Made by a program: the position numbers and the translations under genes. DNA of 64,000 bases. It comes from Macrotrachela quadricornifera. Lineage: Eukaryota > Rotifera > Eurotatoria > Philodinida > Philodinidae. The notes below the pieces were generated by a model, which worked only from the letters and a program-made list of their open reading frames with translations, had not been told where the DNA came from and ran no database searches. The stretch lies in assembly GCA_022393335.1 (NCBI GenBank), contig JAJEKB010020623.1, forward strand, positions 536,991 to 600,990, written 5' to 3'. This document shows positions 1 to 13,047 of the stretch, in pieces. Every line of letters starts with the position of its first letter. Position 1 is the stretch's first letter.

Positions 1-338
1 AACTTGGAATAGCACTATTTCATGAAATAGACGAAATTTATTAAAAACAAGTAACGCTCGTCTGGAGACTCGCTCATCTGTTTCTCGTAGAAATCGTGTT
101 TCTAAATTACCGTCAAGCTATTCATTGATAAAATTTTAAAAAATCGAAGTCAGATTCAAGGTCCTGGACGTTAACGGCCGTTGACCAAACTTCATAAAAA
201 CAAATGCTTTTTGTTAGAAATTTGTTGTTTGTTTAAAAAATTGATCGTCAAAAAAATTTCGGAAAGCTAACATCAGATTTGGATTCCTCGACCCCGATTA
301 CCCTTTGGTTAAGTTTTATGGAAAATATCAATAGAATG

Positions 339-1196
339 TTTTTTTGACCTCGTGCGGACATACAAGCAATCAATCAATCAATCAAGCAGACAATTTATGT
401 TTGCAAGACTCTTCTCTACGAGAAAGAGAATATCTTTTTTAAAGAATTTAAGGAAATAGCATCAGATTCAAGGGCCCCGCATTGGAATACCTCTAGAAAT
501 GTCTTTTTCGAAAAAGCGATTTTCGATGTTTTTTTGACCCTGCGGACACACAAGCAAGCAAGCAATCAGACAATTTATGCTTACTGGACTCTTTTCTACG
601 AGAAAGAGAATATAGAGTCTTTGACGCACGACCGACAACAACAAACAAACTCATTTTACTATTTTTAGTATGACCTTCCCCTCATTGAAAGGAACAAACC
701 CTTCTTACAAAGTTAATACTACCACATACCTCCATTTATCGATTCAGATTCCACCACAATAAGCTAAGGTGTTCATTACACACAACGATGAAATCAACAA
801 CTCGGCAAAAATACTTCTTTTTGATGAGAGATACCAAACCTCACCAATTCCTAACATTAATTGATCAATCCAGATACCACCATGGTAAGCAATGGTGTTC
901 AACATACAGCATGGTGAAACCATGTATTCGTGAAAAAATACTTCTTTTCCATGAAAAATACCAAACCTCACCAATTCCTAACATCAAGTGATTAATCCAG
1001 ATACCACCACAATAACCAATGCTGTTGATCAACTGTCACACGTTGGTGGGACAAACCTTTCGCGAAAGGTTAATTTTCGACTTTTCAATTTTTTTTGTAT
1101 CGATGTTTTTTTGACCTTGTGCGGACACTCAAGCAACCAAGCAAGCAAGCAAACAATTTATCTTTACTGGACTCTTCTCTACGAGAAAGAGAATAA
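339..1196. repeat. Three dispersed copies of a ~90-bp module
   Basis: Near-identical modules lie at about 339-433, 528-613 and 1104-1196. Each starts with a T run plus GAC, then GCGGACA, then a CAAG/CAAT tetranucleotide tract, then ACAATTTAT, and ends in TCTACGAGAAAGAGAATA. Other shared words (ATCAGATT followed by a C-rich stretch) recur near 150, 270 and 457, which suggests a longer, partly decayed composite unit. The tetranucleotide tract differs in length between copies. Confidence 0.75.
735..1035. repeat. ~127-bp tandem repeat, about 2.4 copies
   Basis: The block beginning AAAAATACTTCTTTT at 807 recurs at about 934. It includes the conserved segment ACCTCACCAATTCCTAACAT and a later CAGATACCACCA. 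A partial copy of the 3' half lies near 745-780. The small ORFs across both strands here arise from the repeat and are not called as genes. Confidence 0.75.
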
Positions 1197-1810
1197 AATT
1201 TAGAAGACCAAGTGTATATGTCCAACACACAGTCATTATTGGTCTACGAGACGTTTCTTTCCGTTTAATGAGCTTTTCTCTTGTCCTTGAATGATAAATG
1301 TATACACGTATCAAAGGAAAAAAATTAAGTACGGATGAAATAGAAATCGGTTAATGTACTGACAATTCAATAGAAATAATCTTTCTGTCTTTCATTCTGC
1401 TCCATATCAAAAAAAATAAGTCACGAGTAAACCATCGATTAGTTTACAAACACATACTCCAGAAAAAAATAGACTCTGTCATATAACGCTCGTTTCACGT
1501 AAACGTCATTCATTTTTCTTATACACTAGTGTGAACAACGAAACATAGATAGAACGAGCGTTTTGGTACACACACAACTAGTTTTAAACATGTAAGTAAT
1601 ACAACAGTTTTATTAACTGTTTTCGCGTCATCTTTAATATATTCTTATAATATCAAAACAACTAAAAATACATTCAATCAGCATATTATTCTTTAATGAG
1701 CGAATGTTTTTATTTAGTTCGAAAAAAGTACGTTTAAAGTTCGTTGACTAAAAAGAAAATTCTATTAAATGCAGAAAAACTTTCTTAAAGAAAATAAAAC
1801 AAAAAAAAAA

Positions 1811-2312
1811 GAAATATCGTCTTGATTATAGAAAAATGACGTTTGAAGTCAGTAAAGTGAGCTTAATATCCTTCAGTTAAAAAAAAATTCGGTAACAATA
1901 GAAATATCCTCCTACAAAACATAATAATGTATGAACAAAAGAAAAATTCTCTCGATTATAGAAAAATGACGTGTGAAATTAATAAAATGGACATAATTGT
2001 CCGCTAAACAAAAGGAAAAGTCTGCCAAGAAATAGAAAAGTCTTCTTACAAACAATAATCATAACGTACAATTAAAACAAAAATCCTGTTGATTATAGAA
2101 AAGTGACGTTTTAAAATTAGTAAAATGGTCATAACTGTCCGCTAAAGAAGAGAAAAGTCCGCTAAGAAATAGAAAAGTCCTCTTACAAACAATAATCATA
2201 ACGTACAATTAAAACAAAAATCCTGTTGATTATAGGAAAATGACGCTTTAAGTTAGTAGAATGGATATAATACTGGTTAAGGAAAAAGAAAAGTCCGTTG
2301 AACAATTGGACA
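1811..2312. repeat. 137-bp tandem repeat, about 3.7 copies
   Basis: The word GATTATAG(A/G)AAA.TGACG occurs at 1824, 1954, 2091 and 2228, giving spacings of 130, 137 and 137. The middle two copies are nearly identical over their whole length (shared AATAATCATAACGTACAATT). The outer copies are more diverged, as expected for array edges. Confidence 0.9.
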
Positions 2313-3553
2313 GCGAAACATATTATCAGTGTAGCAGACACTGTTATTTTTCCCGACTACTAAAATCCTTCTATTCATTGAGGGACATTGGGTAAAATGG
2401 ACAATTTCGGGATCTTTGACAGCCCTCACTTGTTTTTGTATGGTATTATAATTTCAAACGATATAATATAAGAAAAAAAAATTTTATATTTACATGTGAT
2501 TTCTTTTATCAACTTCTTTTGCCTATTATTCCAAAGGATTCTGCATCTTGTATAGTGCAAGTTTATACTTAAATAAATACACTATTATTGTGCCTCTCAT
2601 ATTACTAATCCGAGAGAAGAGGTTTTTTTCTTATCAGTATTGATAATACATTAAGTATGTTGATAACGCCAGCTTTTTTTTCCATTATGAAATATTATTT
2701 GTTCATAATCTCAAGAGTGTCTTTTTTTTTGGGTATAACTCTATTGGAATTATGATTTTCTTCGTCACTCTTCAAAACCAAACAAATGGTGAATATATAC
2801 GTAATAAACTATAAAACGACTATTCTCATGTGTCACAATTTAATTCCTTTTACCATTCTAAAAGAATCATAATTAATGTTGACGAAAATTTTCATACTCA
2901 TGCACTCAACAGTCTCGGAATGTCATTTGTCTGCTAATATAGATCGTGTAAACATGTATTACTAACCGAACGATAAAATATTGGATAGATCATCAGAAAA
3001 GTATTGAATAGATTATATATAACACAAGAAATTAATCAAATGTAATCCAAAGAATTAAATGAAAAATGTTTAGAGCAAAATTGCATTTGATATCATTGTC
3101 ATTGACGATGATTTCTTACGCAAATGTTAAATATGGTATGTAACTACAACAAACTGCTTCTTCAAGGATTTCTGAAGTTGAAAATGGCGATAAGAGCAGT
3201 ATTTTGAGATGGCCTTGAAAACATTCTATGACTGTTACTTTTATTCTTTTTATTTGCTTCAACAATAAATATGCTGTTTAAGAATGTGAGCGAGTATACA
3301 TATTATCTTTCTTGTTTCGCTGATCAAATGATCATGTGTCAATAGTCGTCTCTTCATAAAAATATCATCAATAGCAAAGATTCTTACTTTGAAAATCTTA
3401 CGAAGCGTTGTATCTTTGTACACCTATCATTTTCCCCATAACCTTCTTATTTTTCTATAAAAGAAAATTCCTTTTTGTACTGATAATTCATATGATCATA
3501 TAATAATATTTAAAATTTTGATATCTAGTTTTAGTGATTATTGAAAATATTCA

Positions 3554-6500
3554 ATGGCAATAAACGAAACATCGCTATCATGGGAAAGACAGATTATGAA
3601 TCACGTCAAGGATGATAATTTTAGATCACGTACTTGTAAAATTTACAATCGTCAAGCAGGACAGTCTAACAATCATTCAGATAATGTATGTCCTTGTGGT
3701 CGTTTAGTTCGTCGACATAGTTTTGATGGTGAAAGTGTACAAGAAAAAGAGAAGCATAATAATCCTAATTGGGAGCCTCCTGATGACTATCGTGTTCTAG
3801 CCCATTCTGCAAAAGTTTCTGTTAATGTATTTGGAACACTAAAATCAAATGATTGTAAATTTCTTCGAATAGATATCAAGACAAAAGAAGAAGTTATCTA
3901 CAACTTACTTGTTGATGATTGTGGAGGAATAAAGGCAAAGCCATCTTTAATTTTAAGTGTTTATGGCGGTGCAAAATATTTTACAATGACAGAAAGACTT
4001 GAGAAAGAAACTATACGAGGGATAATTGATGCTGCTACTGCAACCGGTAATCAAAATAATTGATCGTTGTTTTATATTGACAAATGCTTTTAGATGCTTG
4101 GATTTTAACTGCTGGTATCAATAATGGTGTATCGAAATTAGTTGGCGAAGGTATATCTCATTATTGTTTATTGACAGAATATTCAAATAAAGTAAAATGT
4201 ATTGGATTAACTATGTGGGGAACGGTGAATGAAAGCACACGTATTGAACTTAAAGATATAGCCGAAGTAAATAGATTAGCAAGTTTCTAGACATGATTAA
4301 ACAGTTATATATTGGAATCTGTTTTATACGTAGAACTATCCAAGAGAATTACTTCATCGACAAATTCCTGATAATGTACAAGATAAAGAAACAATTGAAA
4401 AAACTCATACCTATTGTATTCTATATGATAGCGGATATTTGAATGAATATCTTGGTGATTCACATCGTCATCGATTAGTTAAACATGCTTGTACACAACA
4501 AAATCATACATGTGCGTAATCTTATAAATTGTTCTTTTAAAGAATAATGATTATTATTTGAACATATTTCAAGGTTATGCTGTAACAATTATTGTTGAGG
4601 GAGGTATAAATACTTTAGAAGTGATTGAAAATGATATTGAAGAACAGCGACCGATTCTATTCATTCAAGTTTGTATTTCATATTTTTTCTTATAGTTATT
4701 CTACTAGCATATATAGGGTAGTGGACGTTTAGCTGATGTACTCGCTACATTAATCGAACAGACATCAAATGATGAGAAAAATCACCAACAGTAATACAAT
4801 ACAGTGTTTCATTATTCGTTTATCAGTTTCTCATTTTAGAACTTTGACGGAACAAGAAATCAACAAAGCAATAGAACAATTTCTTTCTAATTTTAAGTCT
4901 TTAAATATTCCTTTCATAACAAAACAAATTCAAAGGATTTTAAACCCTCAACATCGTCATCTGTTGAATGTCTTCTCATTGGATCGTGATAATAATGTGG
5001 CTGAAACAATTTTCAAAGCCATTTTTAATGGTATTTATGAAACAAACTTAAAATATATGTATAACAATTTTGGGTTAATTATTTTACTTTTTATAGCGCA
5101 AAATAATAAAAACAAAATAAATAAATCTAATAATACTGAAAATGAAGAACAACAACGTCAAAATGAGGAAGATAAATTAGTTGATTTAGCAGTTGACTGG
5201 AATTATATTGATGGTGTTCTGTCCATATTAAAATCTCGAAAAGATCTTCAGATAAAGAAAAACGAAAGATTAATTCCAGTAAGATTCTACTTGTCATCAA
5301 TATTTCATCTACTATTCTTCGGTTATAGGAAAGTATCGAACGTGAAAAAGAATTATTCAAAATATGTTTGGAAAAGAATCGTCCAGCATTTATTGAATAT
5401 TTTCTCGCAGCTGGTTTTGATCCACTTACTCTAATTGAAAAACAAGATCTATCGGACAGTCAAACACTCATTATAAACTTATATAAAAATAGTTATTCTT
5501 ATATGACTTCGGTATGTTTATAAACTAGCTGTTAATTATAGTTAAACTATCGTTTCTTTAATTAAAGAGTCATGCAAAGCGTGTAGAAACATTATTTGGT
5601 AATCCATATATCAAAAGAATTGAAAAACTTGATGAAAAATTAAATAAATTTGTTGGTTCATTTATTGGACCAATCTATTCTGAGGAAGACGATAAACGTA
5701 GCAAACGTATATGCATCGATATGAGAAATCATGTATGTACCTGCTGCAGTTTTCGAAAGGATGATTCCAAACAACCATATGACCAAAATATAGCATCATC
5801 TAACTCGAATAATCAAAATAATGAATCGGATAAGATTAATAATTCTAAGTACACTGCAGAACAATTAATACGTGATCTTTTTCTATGGTCTGTTTTCATG
5901 GATATGCCTGAAATGACCAAAATATTTCTTGTTCATTTACAATGTCGTATCTGTGCCGCTTTGATAGCTTCAGCTATATTTAAACGATATTCTGAAGTGT
6001 CAATAACTGTCTATCTCCGAGAAAAATTCCAGAATCAAGCGCTTGAATTTGAAGAATATGCAGCAAAATTTATTGATAAATGTTATGAATATAATGAAAG
6101 AGTAGCTTGTGAATTACTTTTAAGACAAATAGCACTTTTTGGAAATGTTACATGTATGCAGGTTAGTCATTTGGAATAGATGTCTAACGAGAGAACATAA
6201 CCAACTGATTCCGAGCTTTCGGCTTTATATTTTGGCTATAGCTAGACCTCAGTGAGACTAAGAAAATCCTAGAAGCGTTCGTGCCCATGGCTCTCTGCTC
6301 CCCAGATATGACTAAAAAGATATCGTAAAAAAAAGCATTTTTTTCATTTTTTAAAATTAAAGTTCATATGTCACCGCACTGCAAGTAGTGTGAAACTTAA
6401 ATATACTAGAAAATGGTTTGGTTATAGTTCTTGAACTATCCAATATTTGAATCGTTCTCTAAACTATATCATGAGCTAACAAAACTTCTACAGTAACAAT

Positions 6501-9500
6501 TTCTCTAATATAACAAATAGACTAAATGGAATAATGTATAAGTCACATCTGTAAAAAAAACAAGTTTAATGATAATAATAATTCGTTTAGAAGTGACGAA
6601 AACATAATACATTTTGACACCATGAACAACATATGAAACCGGGAGTTAGACAACCCTTTTCTTCGCATAAAGAAAAGTCGAATGAGAAACAGGCTTCGAT
6701 AACATTAGGAAAATCGTCAAGTTAAACCTCTACATATTCACTTGACACACCAACTGTATTGAATCAGTTTACGAAAGAGAGGTGTAGCCAAGGAGGAATC
6801 ATCTGACTTAAATCAGCTCTAAACTCATTTTAAATCACAAACTCACCATTTACTGTTTCTCCCTTGAACAATGGTCATTTTTCTCTTTTGTTCTCTTCTT
6901 TTCTTTTTTTTTGTTATTCTATCATTCTTTGTCTTTCTTTCTTTATGACAACGTACGTTAGAACCATTTAGATAAAAAAAGCCTTTTCAAAAATGAAAAA
7001 AACGCTTTTTTTTACGATATATTTTTAGTCATATCTGGGGAACAGAGAGCCATGGGCACGAACGCTTCTAGGATTTTCTTAGTCTCAATGAGGTCTACCT
7101 ATAGCCAAAAGATGAAGCCGAAAGCTCGGAACCAGTTGTGTATGTTCCCTCATAAGTATCAATCAGATAGAACTCTATTAAATAACAATTTTAGGTTGCA
7201 ATTTCTGGTACAAGTGGAAAATTACTAGGAACACATTGTTTTGATCAAACATTGACTCAAGTATGGTACAACAAACTATCTATTACAAATCGTCAAGCAT
7301 ATGCAAAACCGTTACAATTATTGTCAATATTTTCTTTTGGTCTCTTAGCGCCTGTGTTAATTACTTATCGAGAGGAGGAAACGGTATGTGAATGAGCACT
7401 TTTTGAAATAGAAATTTTTGTTTCATTTGAATTTTAGAGAACAACAGATCAACTGTAAGTAGTTATTTCTTTTACCATAAAAGTCTTTTTTTTTTATGAA
7501 TCATCTTCTTTATAGGCTATCTTTTGAAGGCATCAATTATTATATGGATAGGAAATTATCCAAAAGTTCATTACGGGAAAAATTTTGGTTTAAGTTTAAA
7601 TATTTTCATCAAAGTCCAGTAATAAAAATGTGGTATCATTCTGTAAGGAAATCTCATGTCTAATGAATCAAGATTATATTTCTCTGTTATATAGATCAGT
7701 TACATTTGGTTTTTACTTGTCTTTAGTTACATGATGCTTTATCATTTTGACAGTCCATCCACATTTACAATTCCTCATTGGACTGAAATATATGTTATTA
7801 TTACAGTATCAACAATGTTATGTGAAGAAGTTCGAAAAGTAAAATTTATTTATTTTATTGAAAAAATAAAAACGCGTTTCTCTTCTTTGTTAAAGTTATA
7901 TCATGAATATAGAACAAGAATGGTTGAACGATGGAATGGAACAGGGTCTCCATTGCTAACAGTTTTAACAAATATTTTCTATATTACACCTTACTTTCTA
8001 TTCTATGTTGGTCTTGGATTTCGATATAGAGCTTACAATGACGATATACTTACTACTGCAAGGTTTGAGTAATATTTTTCATAATAATTTTATTAATCAT
8101 TTCATTAAAGGATCATGTGGGCATTTGATCTTGAGATGTGGTATCTTCGATCCCTTAAATTCATTATAGCTCTGAAATCTATCGGACCAAAATTGTTTAT
8201 GCTTAAAAATATGGTTTGTTTAGCTTTATATTTACAATGCAAAAATAAATTGATATAATTCTAGTTTCGGGATCTGGTTGGATTTGTCTACATGATTTTC
8301 ATAGCTATAGCTGCATATGGTGTTATATCACGAGCATTAATCCTTTATAAACAAGTTCCATTTAATGCTGGTGCCATATTGAGAGAAATATTTTATGAAC
8401 CATATTGGTTTATCTATGGAGAATTTTCGGATAAAGATTTACTTGATGGTAAACATTGCTTGTTTGAATATTTTTAGTTTGTTTGATTGAATGATTTAGA
8501 TAAAATTAATAATGATACATCATCAGTTGTAGCAGAAGCAACAGCTATACAGGTTTTATTAGCATTTCATATGTTATTTATAAATATTCTTATACTGAAT
8601 CTATTGATTGCTGTTTTTACGTAAGTGACAACCTTTCTTCACTAAAATAAATTCATTGTTGAAAATAGTCATACGATTGATAAAGTTCAAGAAAATACAG
8701 AATTTTATTGGCGTCATCAACGTTATGCATTTGTTCGAGAATATTTTGAACGTCCTCCACTTGCTTATCCACCATTAATTATTGTTCCACATATTATCTT
8801 ACTTTTTTGTGCTGTAATACGTATATGTTGTCCGATATTTCGTCAAAACAAAGTTACAGATAATGGTCATACATTAAAGTCAAAAATCATGCCATCTGTT
8901 TTTAGTAAGACGAAAAATAATTTCATTTCTTTGATACTAAACATAATAAATAATAATCACTTAGAAATAATTCCAAAAGGAAAAAGTCAATTAAATATTC
9001 GATGGAATGAATTTGAGAGTGCTGCAACTCATAATTATGCTCGTGCAATATCAGTGCGGAATAAGATGATAGGTATTTTCAAATCTGATGATATCTATTC
9101 AAAGAAAACAATGAATACTATTGAGTATGTTATTTTCTTTTTGATAATTGTTATTAATTGAATGATTATTTTGAATAGTTCTGATGTGGCCACATCGAGT
9201 AATGAACAACAACAAACAATAACAAATCTGAAAGAAGACATAACACAATTGAAATCAGTTCTTACTAATATACAAAAACATATTGAAGAAGTATTAAATA
9301 TGTTATTTTTTATTTTCATTCGTTAAATCATTTGATATTCTGCTTTCTTAGAATAATTCATCAACCGAAATTTTATCAAATCAGGAGAAGGTAAAACTTG
9401 TTTTATTTTCACTATCGGAAGACATTTTTTCAATATCTAGATAAAGGAAGCACTTCAATGGATGATGAATGCAATTGTACGAAGCAAAATGAATGATCCT

Positions 9501-9557
9501 AAAGAATCGTTGCCTAATTTAGATTTATCAGCTGCGAAACATGATACACCACTTTAA
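3554..9557 (+). CDS. TRPM-type cation channel, ~20 exons
   Basis: The predicted protein is about 1,330 residues and matches the TRPM family in order. It has an N-terminal SLOG-type region (CPCGR, HTY, VEGG and GSGRLADV landmarks), a long helical region, a pre-S1/S1 segment, six membrane segments, a pore loop with IFYEPYW then IYGEF, a TRP helix (NLLIAVF..TIDKVQENT) and a short coiled coil. Exons I could join in frame are roughly 3554-4046, 4094-4266, 4334-4511, 4574-4668, 4717-4790, 4840-5030, 5097-5279, 5329-5511, 5568-6161, 7195-7383, 7438-7454 (a 17-nt microexon), 7516-7642, 7695-8062, 8111-8213, 8265-8448, 8500-8620, 8669-9124 and 9179 onward, ending with TAA at 9555-9557. The frame stays open through all joins, so the gene looks functional. 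There is no C-terminal kinase or Nudix domain. The pore sequence suggests a calcium- or magnesium-permeable channel, which is inference. The start at 3554 precedes a typical TRPM beginning. Confidence 0.9.
6184..7156. mobile_element. Fold-back/MITE-like element in a TRPM intron
   Basis: The left arm (about 6184-6345) and right arm (about 6985-7156) are inverted copies over roughly 155 bases with few mismatches. Both arms carry CCGAGCTTTCGGCTT and AGAAGCGTTCGTGCCCATGG on opposite strands. The ~640-bp centre has no coding potential. The element fills most of the 1,033-bp intron at 6162-7194, far longer than the gene's other introns (usually 45-70 bp). I could not define a clean target-site duplication. 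Confidence 0.85.
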
Positions 9558-10677
9558 ACTCAAAGAATAACAACAACAACTTCTTATACCCAACAAGATT
9601 CTTCTCTTTAAACTAAATTCATCTTGGTCACTATAGTGTGTGATTTTCATTCTATTCAAAATTCATTCATAGTTTTTCATTTGTTTTTATATTATTCATT
9701 TTATCAATCATTATGATATACGTGAATATTTATTGATTGCATAGATAAAATTATAAATAATAACGATAATTAAAATCAATTTAATCCATTTGGCCTTGAA
9801 CATTTGAGAATAAAAAATATGTTAGCTAAATAGTAAGAAATTCTCTAGATAATTATAAAAATAGCTGACTGTTCTAAAAGCCAGCTAAAACTAAATTTCG
9901 AACGTAGAATATTAAATCCACTGCTTACAGAAAATGTTTCGAACCGATCTGTTATATATTCTGTAATCATCATTTTCTCTCAAAAAAAGTTCAAATATAG
10001 TTATTCTTTTCAATTGATTGTATATAATGTACCGATGCTCAATTGTTCATAGAAACTGAAAGAAAACTATTTTTATCAAAGATCATTTGTACAAAATACA
10101 ATGGTACAAAGTCTGAACATGACTTGTCATATCTCAAACATATATGCAGTCAACAAATATATAACTAAGTTGTTTATTGTGTATGTTGATAATTAGATTA
10201 TTTTATTAAATCTTGATTAACTTTCAGATTTGTTAGGCAACGAATAGATGCTTATCAATGATACGAATTCTGATAAAGTGTCTATAGTAAAACTTATGGC
10301 AACTTCCTTCGTATACTTAAACAGGCAAGATATTTAGTTTCATTTATTCGCACATGCTTCGCGGATATCGAATCCATTTGTTAAACAAAGGCAATGCCAT
10401 GATAAATAGGAAGATCTTTTCGAACATATGTTACATATAAGCACTCTTATCGTATATTGTTAGCTACAATTCATTTGGTCCTGATTTCTATTACACAACC
10501 GAAGACGATGTCCTGATGGGCATCGTAGTTTCAATGCACTTGTAAAGAACACAATAATCAACGAAAAAATAATCAACTTCTTTAATAAGTTTCAAAAACA
10601 ATAAATAACTATTGATGCCTATGTAACTATAAACTTGGACAAATCGATGAAGTGTTCCTAGAAAGTCTTTAAATTAA

Positions 10678-10852
10678 TAAATAATTGTATTCAGGATATT
10701 TTATTGATGTAGTAATGTACTAGTCATTATAATGAATAAATGAATTGAAAATAAATAAAATGAATAAATAGAGCTTTCGGCATGTCAAATGCCATCTTCA
10801 GTAGAACTAGTACATTACTATATCAATAAAGTATCTTGAATACAATTATTTA
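10678..10852. mobile_element. Small MITE with 47-bp terminal inverted repeats
   Basis: The arms at 10678-10724 and 10806-10852 are inverted copies with only three mismatches (TAAATAATTGTATTCA at the outer ends, ACTAGTACATTACTA at the right inner end). About 80 bp of AT-rich sequence lies between them. There is no ORF. The size and structure fit a non-autonomous DNA transposon. Confidence 0.85.
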
Positions 10853-10999
10853 TTCATCTACCTGATAATAATTTCTGTGTACTGTGTTATTTTTCACGTC
10901 AAAAATACGTCTTAACAGAAGAAAGCAAGAAAGAAAGTATAGTCCACATTCATTTTTCTTAGCACAATGGTTCATTCAAGGAAAATGTGATCATCAAAT

Positions 11000-12110
11000 A
11001 TGTATCTTAGGTCCTTGAAATCGACATAATACGAAAAAATTTGCATGAACAGTCAATACGATACGTATAAGCATATAAAAGAAATATATCTAACGATTTC
11101 TTGTTTTGTTACTTTTTTTTATTCTTCATTCGTAGTGAAAAAAAAAGAGATAGAAAGAGCAAAACAGAAGTAGCCATTTTTTTTGTTTTTCTTATTGTCC
11201 GCAAGTAATACAGGTATGGGATAAATATAAACTAGTCAATCGATCTAGATTCACTGAATAAAAGACCTTTTTTCTTCAATCAAGGATAAGAATAAATTTT
11301 ATTTTTATCTCAGTAGAAAAAAGTAAAATAATGCAAATAATTCATTTCTAGGTTAGGTAGGGCTTAAAATTTTTCAAGTAGTATGCTTCGATAAAGTTCG
11401 AAAAATTGTTAGCACATGATTTAGATTCAAAAAAATCTGCATGAGCAATCATGCAACATATATATACATCGACAAAAATACACACACAATAATTTCTTTT
11501 GTTTTGTTCTTTTTCTTTTCTCTGTCCTAAAAATAACATAGAACGTAGATATATCAAAACATAAGTAGTCATTTTTTTATTTCTCTTCTCGAGCGCAAGT
11601 AATACAGGTATGTGATAAATATAAATTGGTCGATCAATCTAGATTCACTGAGTAAAAGATGATTTTCTTTCAATCCAGGATAAGAATAGTATTTCATCTT
11701 TATTGAAGTAGAAAAAGGTAAAATAAAGCAAATAATCCAATTCTAGGTTAGATAGGGCTTACAATTTTTCAAGTGGTATGCTTCAATAAAGTTTGAAAGA
11801 TTGTTAGCACAGGATTCAAATTCAAAAAAATTTGCATGAGCAATCATACGACATATGTATACGTCGATAAAAATACACACACAATAATTTCTTTTGTTTT
11901 GTTTTTTTTTCTTTTTTCTGTCCTAAAAAAAAAAATAGAACGTAGATATATCAAAATATAAGTAGTCATTTTTTTATTTCTCTTCTCGCGCGCAAGCAAT
12001 ACAGGTATGTGATAAATATAAATTAGTCGATTAATATTGAATACAGAATAAAATATCGTTCTTTTATAACCAACGATAAGAATGATACTTTTATCTTTAT
12101 TTATTCTACG
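11000..12110. repeat. ~395-bp tandem repeat, about 2.7 copies
   Basis: The word CAAG(T/C)AATACAGGTATG starts at 11202, 11596 and 11993, spacings of 394 and 397. Each unit also holds a GCATGA.CA.TCAATAC-like segment, an ACACACACAATAATTTC tract, a poly-T tract, and TAGGTTAG.TAGGGCTTA. Copies two and three are close; the first is more diverged. No coding potential. Confidence 0.9.
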
Positions 12111-13047
12111 AAAAGTACAATAAAATAAACTAATGTAAAATTGCTAAAATGCTTTACTTGATAAAGTCAAATGTATCTATTTTACTTTACTGAGTAAAGT
12201 AAAGTAAATTATCATACTTTAAATCTATTGTTGGTTTTCTCGTCCAATATCATACAATGATAATGCGGCAGTAAATCAAAATATTTGATCACAAAAAAGT
12301 AATCTGAATATTACCTAAACCCAAAATTTTGAGGCCACCTTTGGTCAAGGCATATTGTACAAGTTCAATAATCATTTTTGAGTGGAAATTATGCCATCAT
12401 AGTGATAAATTTTTAAGAAGTAGTTGAGTCTAGAACTAGATCATTTATTTTAATTTTATATCAAGCATTAACTAATTACTTAACCGCTAATATTACGTTT
12501 AAGTTGCTCTATTGACTTAACCAAAAATTGTTAAGATGGAGGAATTCAATTCCACAGATGGTTTATAAAAAAAAACATGTAGTCAATTTTTATAACACTC
12601 AGCTATCGTCTCGAAACAGACATTTCTGGTTTAAAAAAATTTGAAATGATGTAGTATAAAGCTTTTAGTATAAAATTTAAAATAAATTCAAATAATTATT
12701 AACAACTGTTTTTATACAATATGAATCTAGATTCTATTCATGAAATATTAATGAAAAAGTAAGTTCGCAATTTCGAATTTCCATGTCGAGCTGACTTTTC
12801 TTTTTAAAGAGAAATGTTTCTAAAAGTATTTCGATATGCTGAATCATAAAACGAACAATAAATTTACAGTATTATAATTATAATTTTTTAGAATCCCGCT
12901 CTTTACTAGTATAGAAAATGTATTGGGCTTTCACTATTTTACCGTACGTTTACTTGTTAGAACATACATATTGAGTTACATTGTACTAGTCATGAAAAAT
13001 ATGTTAACGTGATTTTCCAGAATAACACGAGCTCATTGCATCAGAGA

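Larger units (their letters stand above)
1..3553. other. Repeat-rich spacer without a recognised gene
   Basis: No ORF here resembles a protein I know. The stretch carries three repeat families (listed separately), many A and T runs, and a possible isolated first exon: an ATG at 3068 opens a short hydrophobic peptide that ends at a GT donor near 3135. I could not join that exon to the TRPM gene downstream, so it is not called as coding. Confidence 0.6.
9558..13047. other. Spacer between TRPM and the ART gene
   Basis: No recognised gene. It contains a small inverted-repeat element and a ~395-bp tandem array (both listed) and a near-perfect 23-bp palindrome at about 12179-12202 (TTTACTTTACT and its complement around one base). 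An exon-like ATG stretch at 12720-12761 followed by GTAAGT could be an upstream exon of the ART, but joining it to the downstream acceptors I tested breaks the frame. Confidence 0.6.

Noticed and set aside
788..1314. Overlapping small ORFs on both strands
   Set aside because: They sit within the 127-bp tandem repeat and the modular repeats and have no protein-like composition.
3068..3134. Possible signal-peptide exon before the TRPM gene
   Set aside because: It cannot be joined in frame to the TRPM exons and TRPM channels have no signal peptide.
12720..12761. Possible first exon of the ART gene
   Set aside because: Splicing to either acceptor (13020 or 13082) does not keep the phase of the ART frame.
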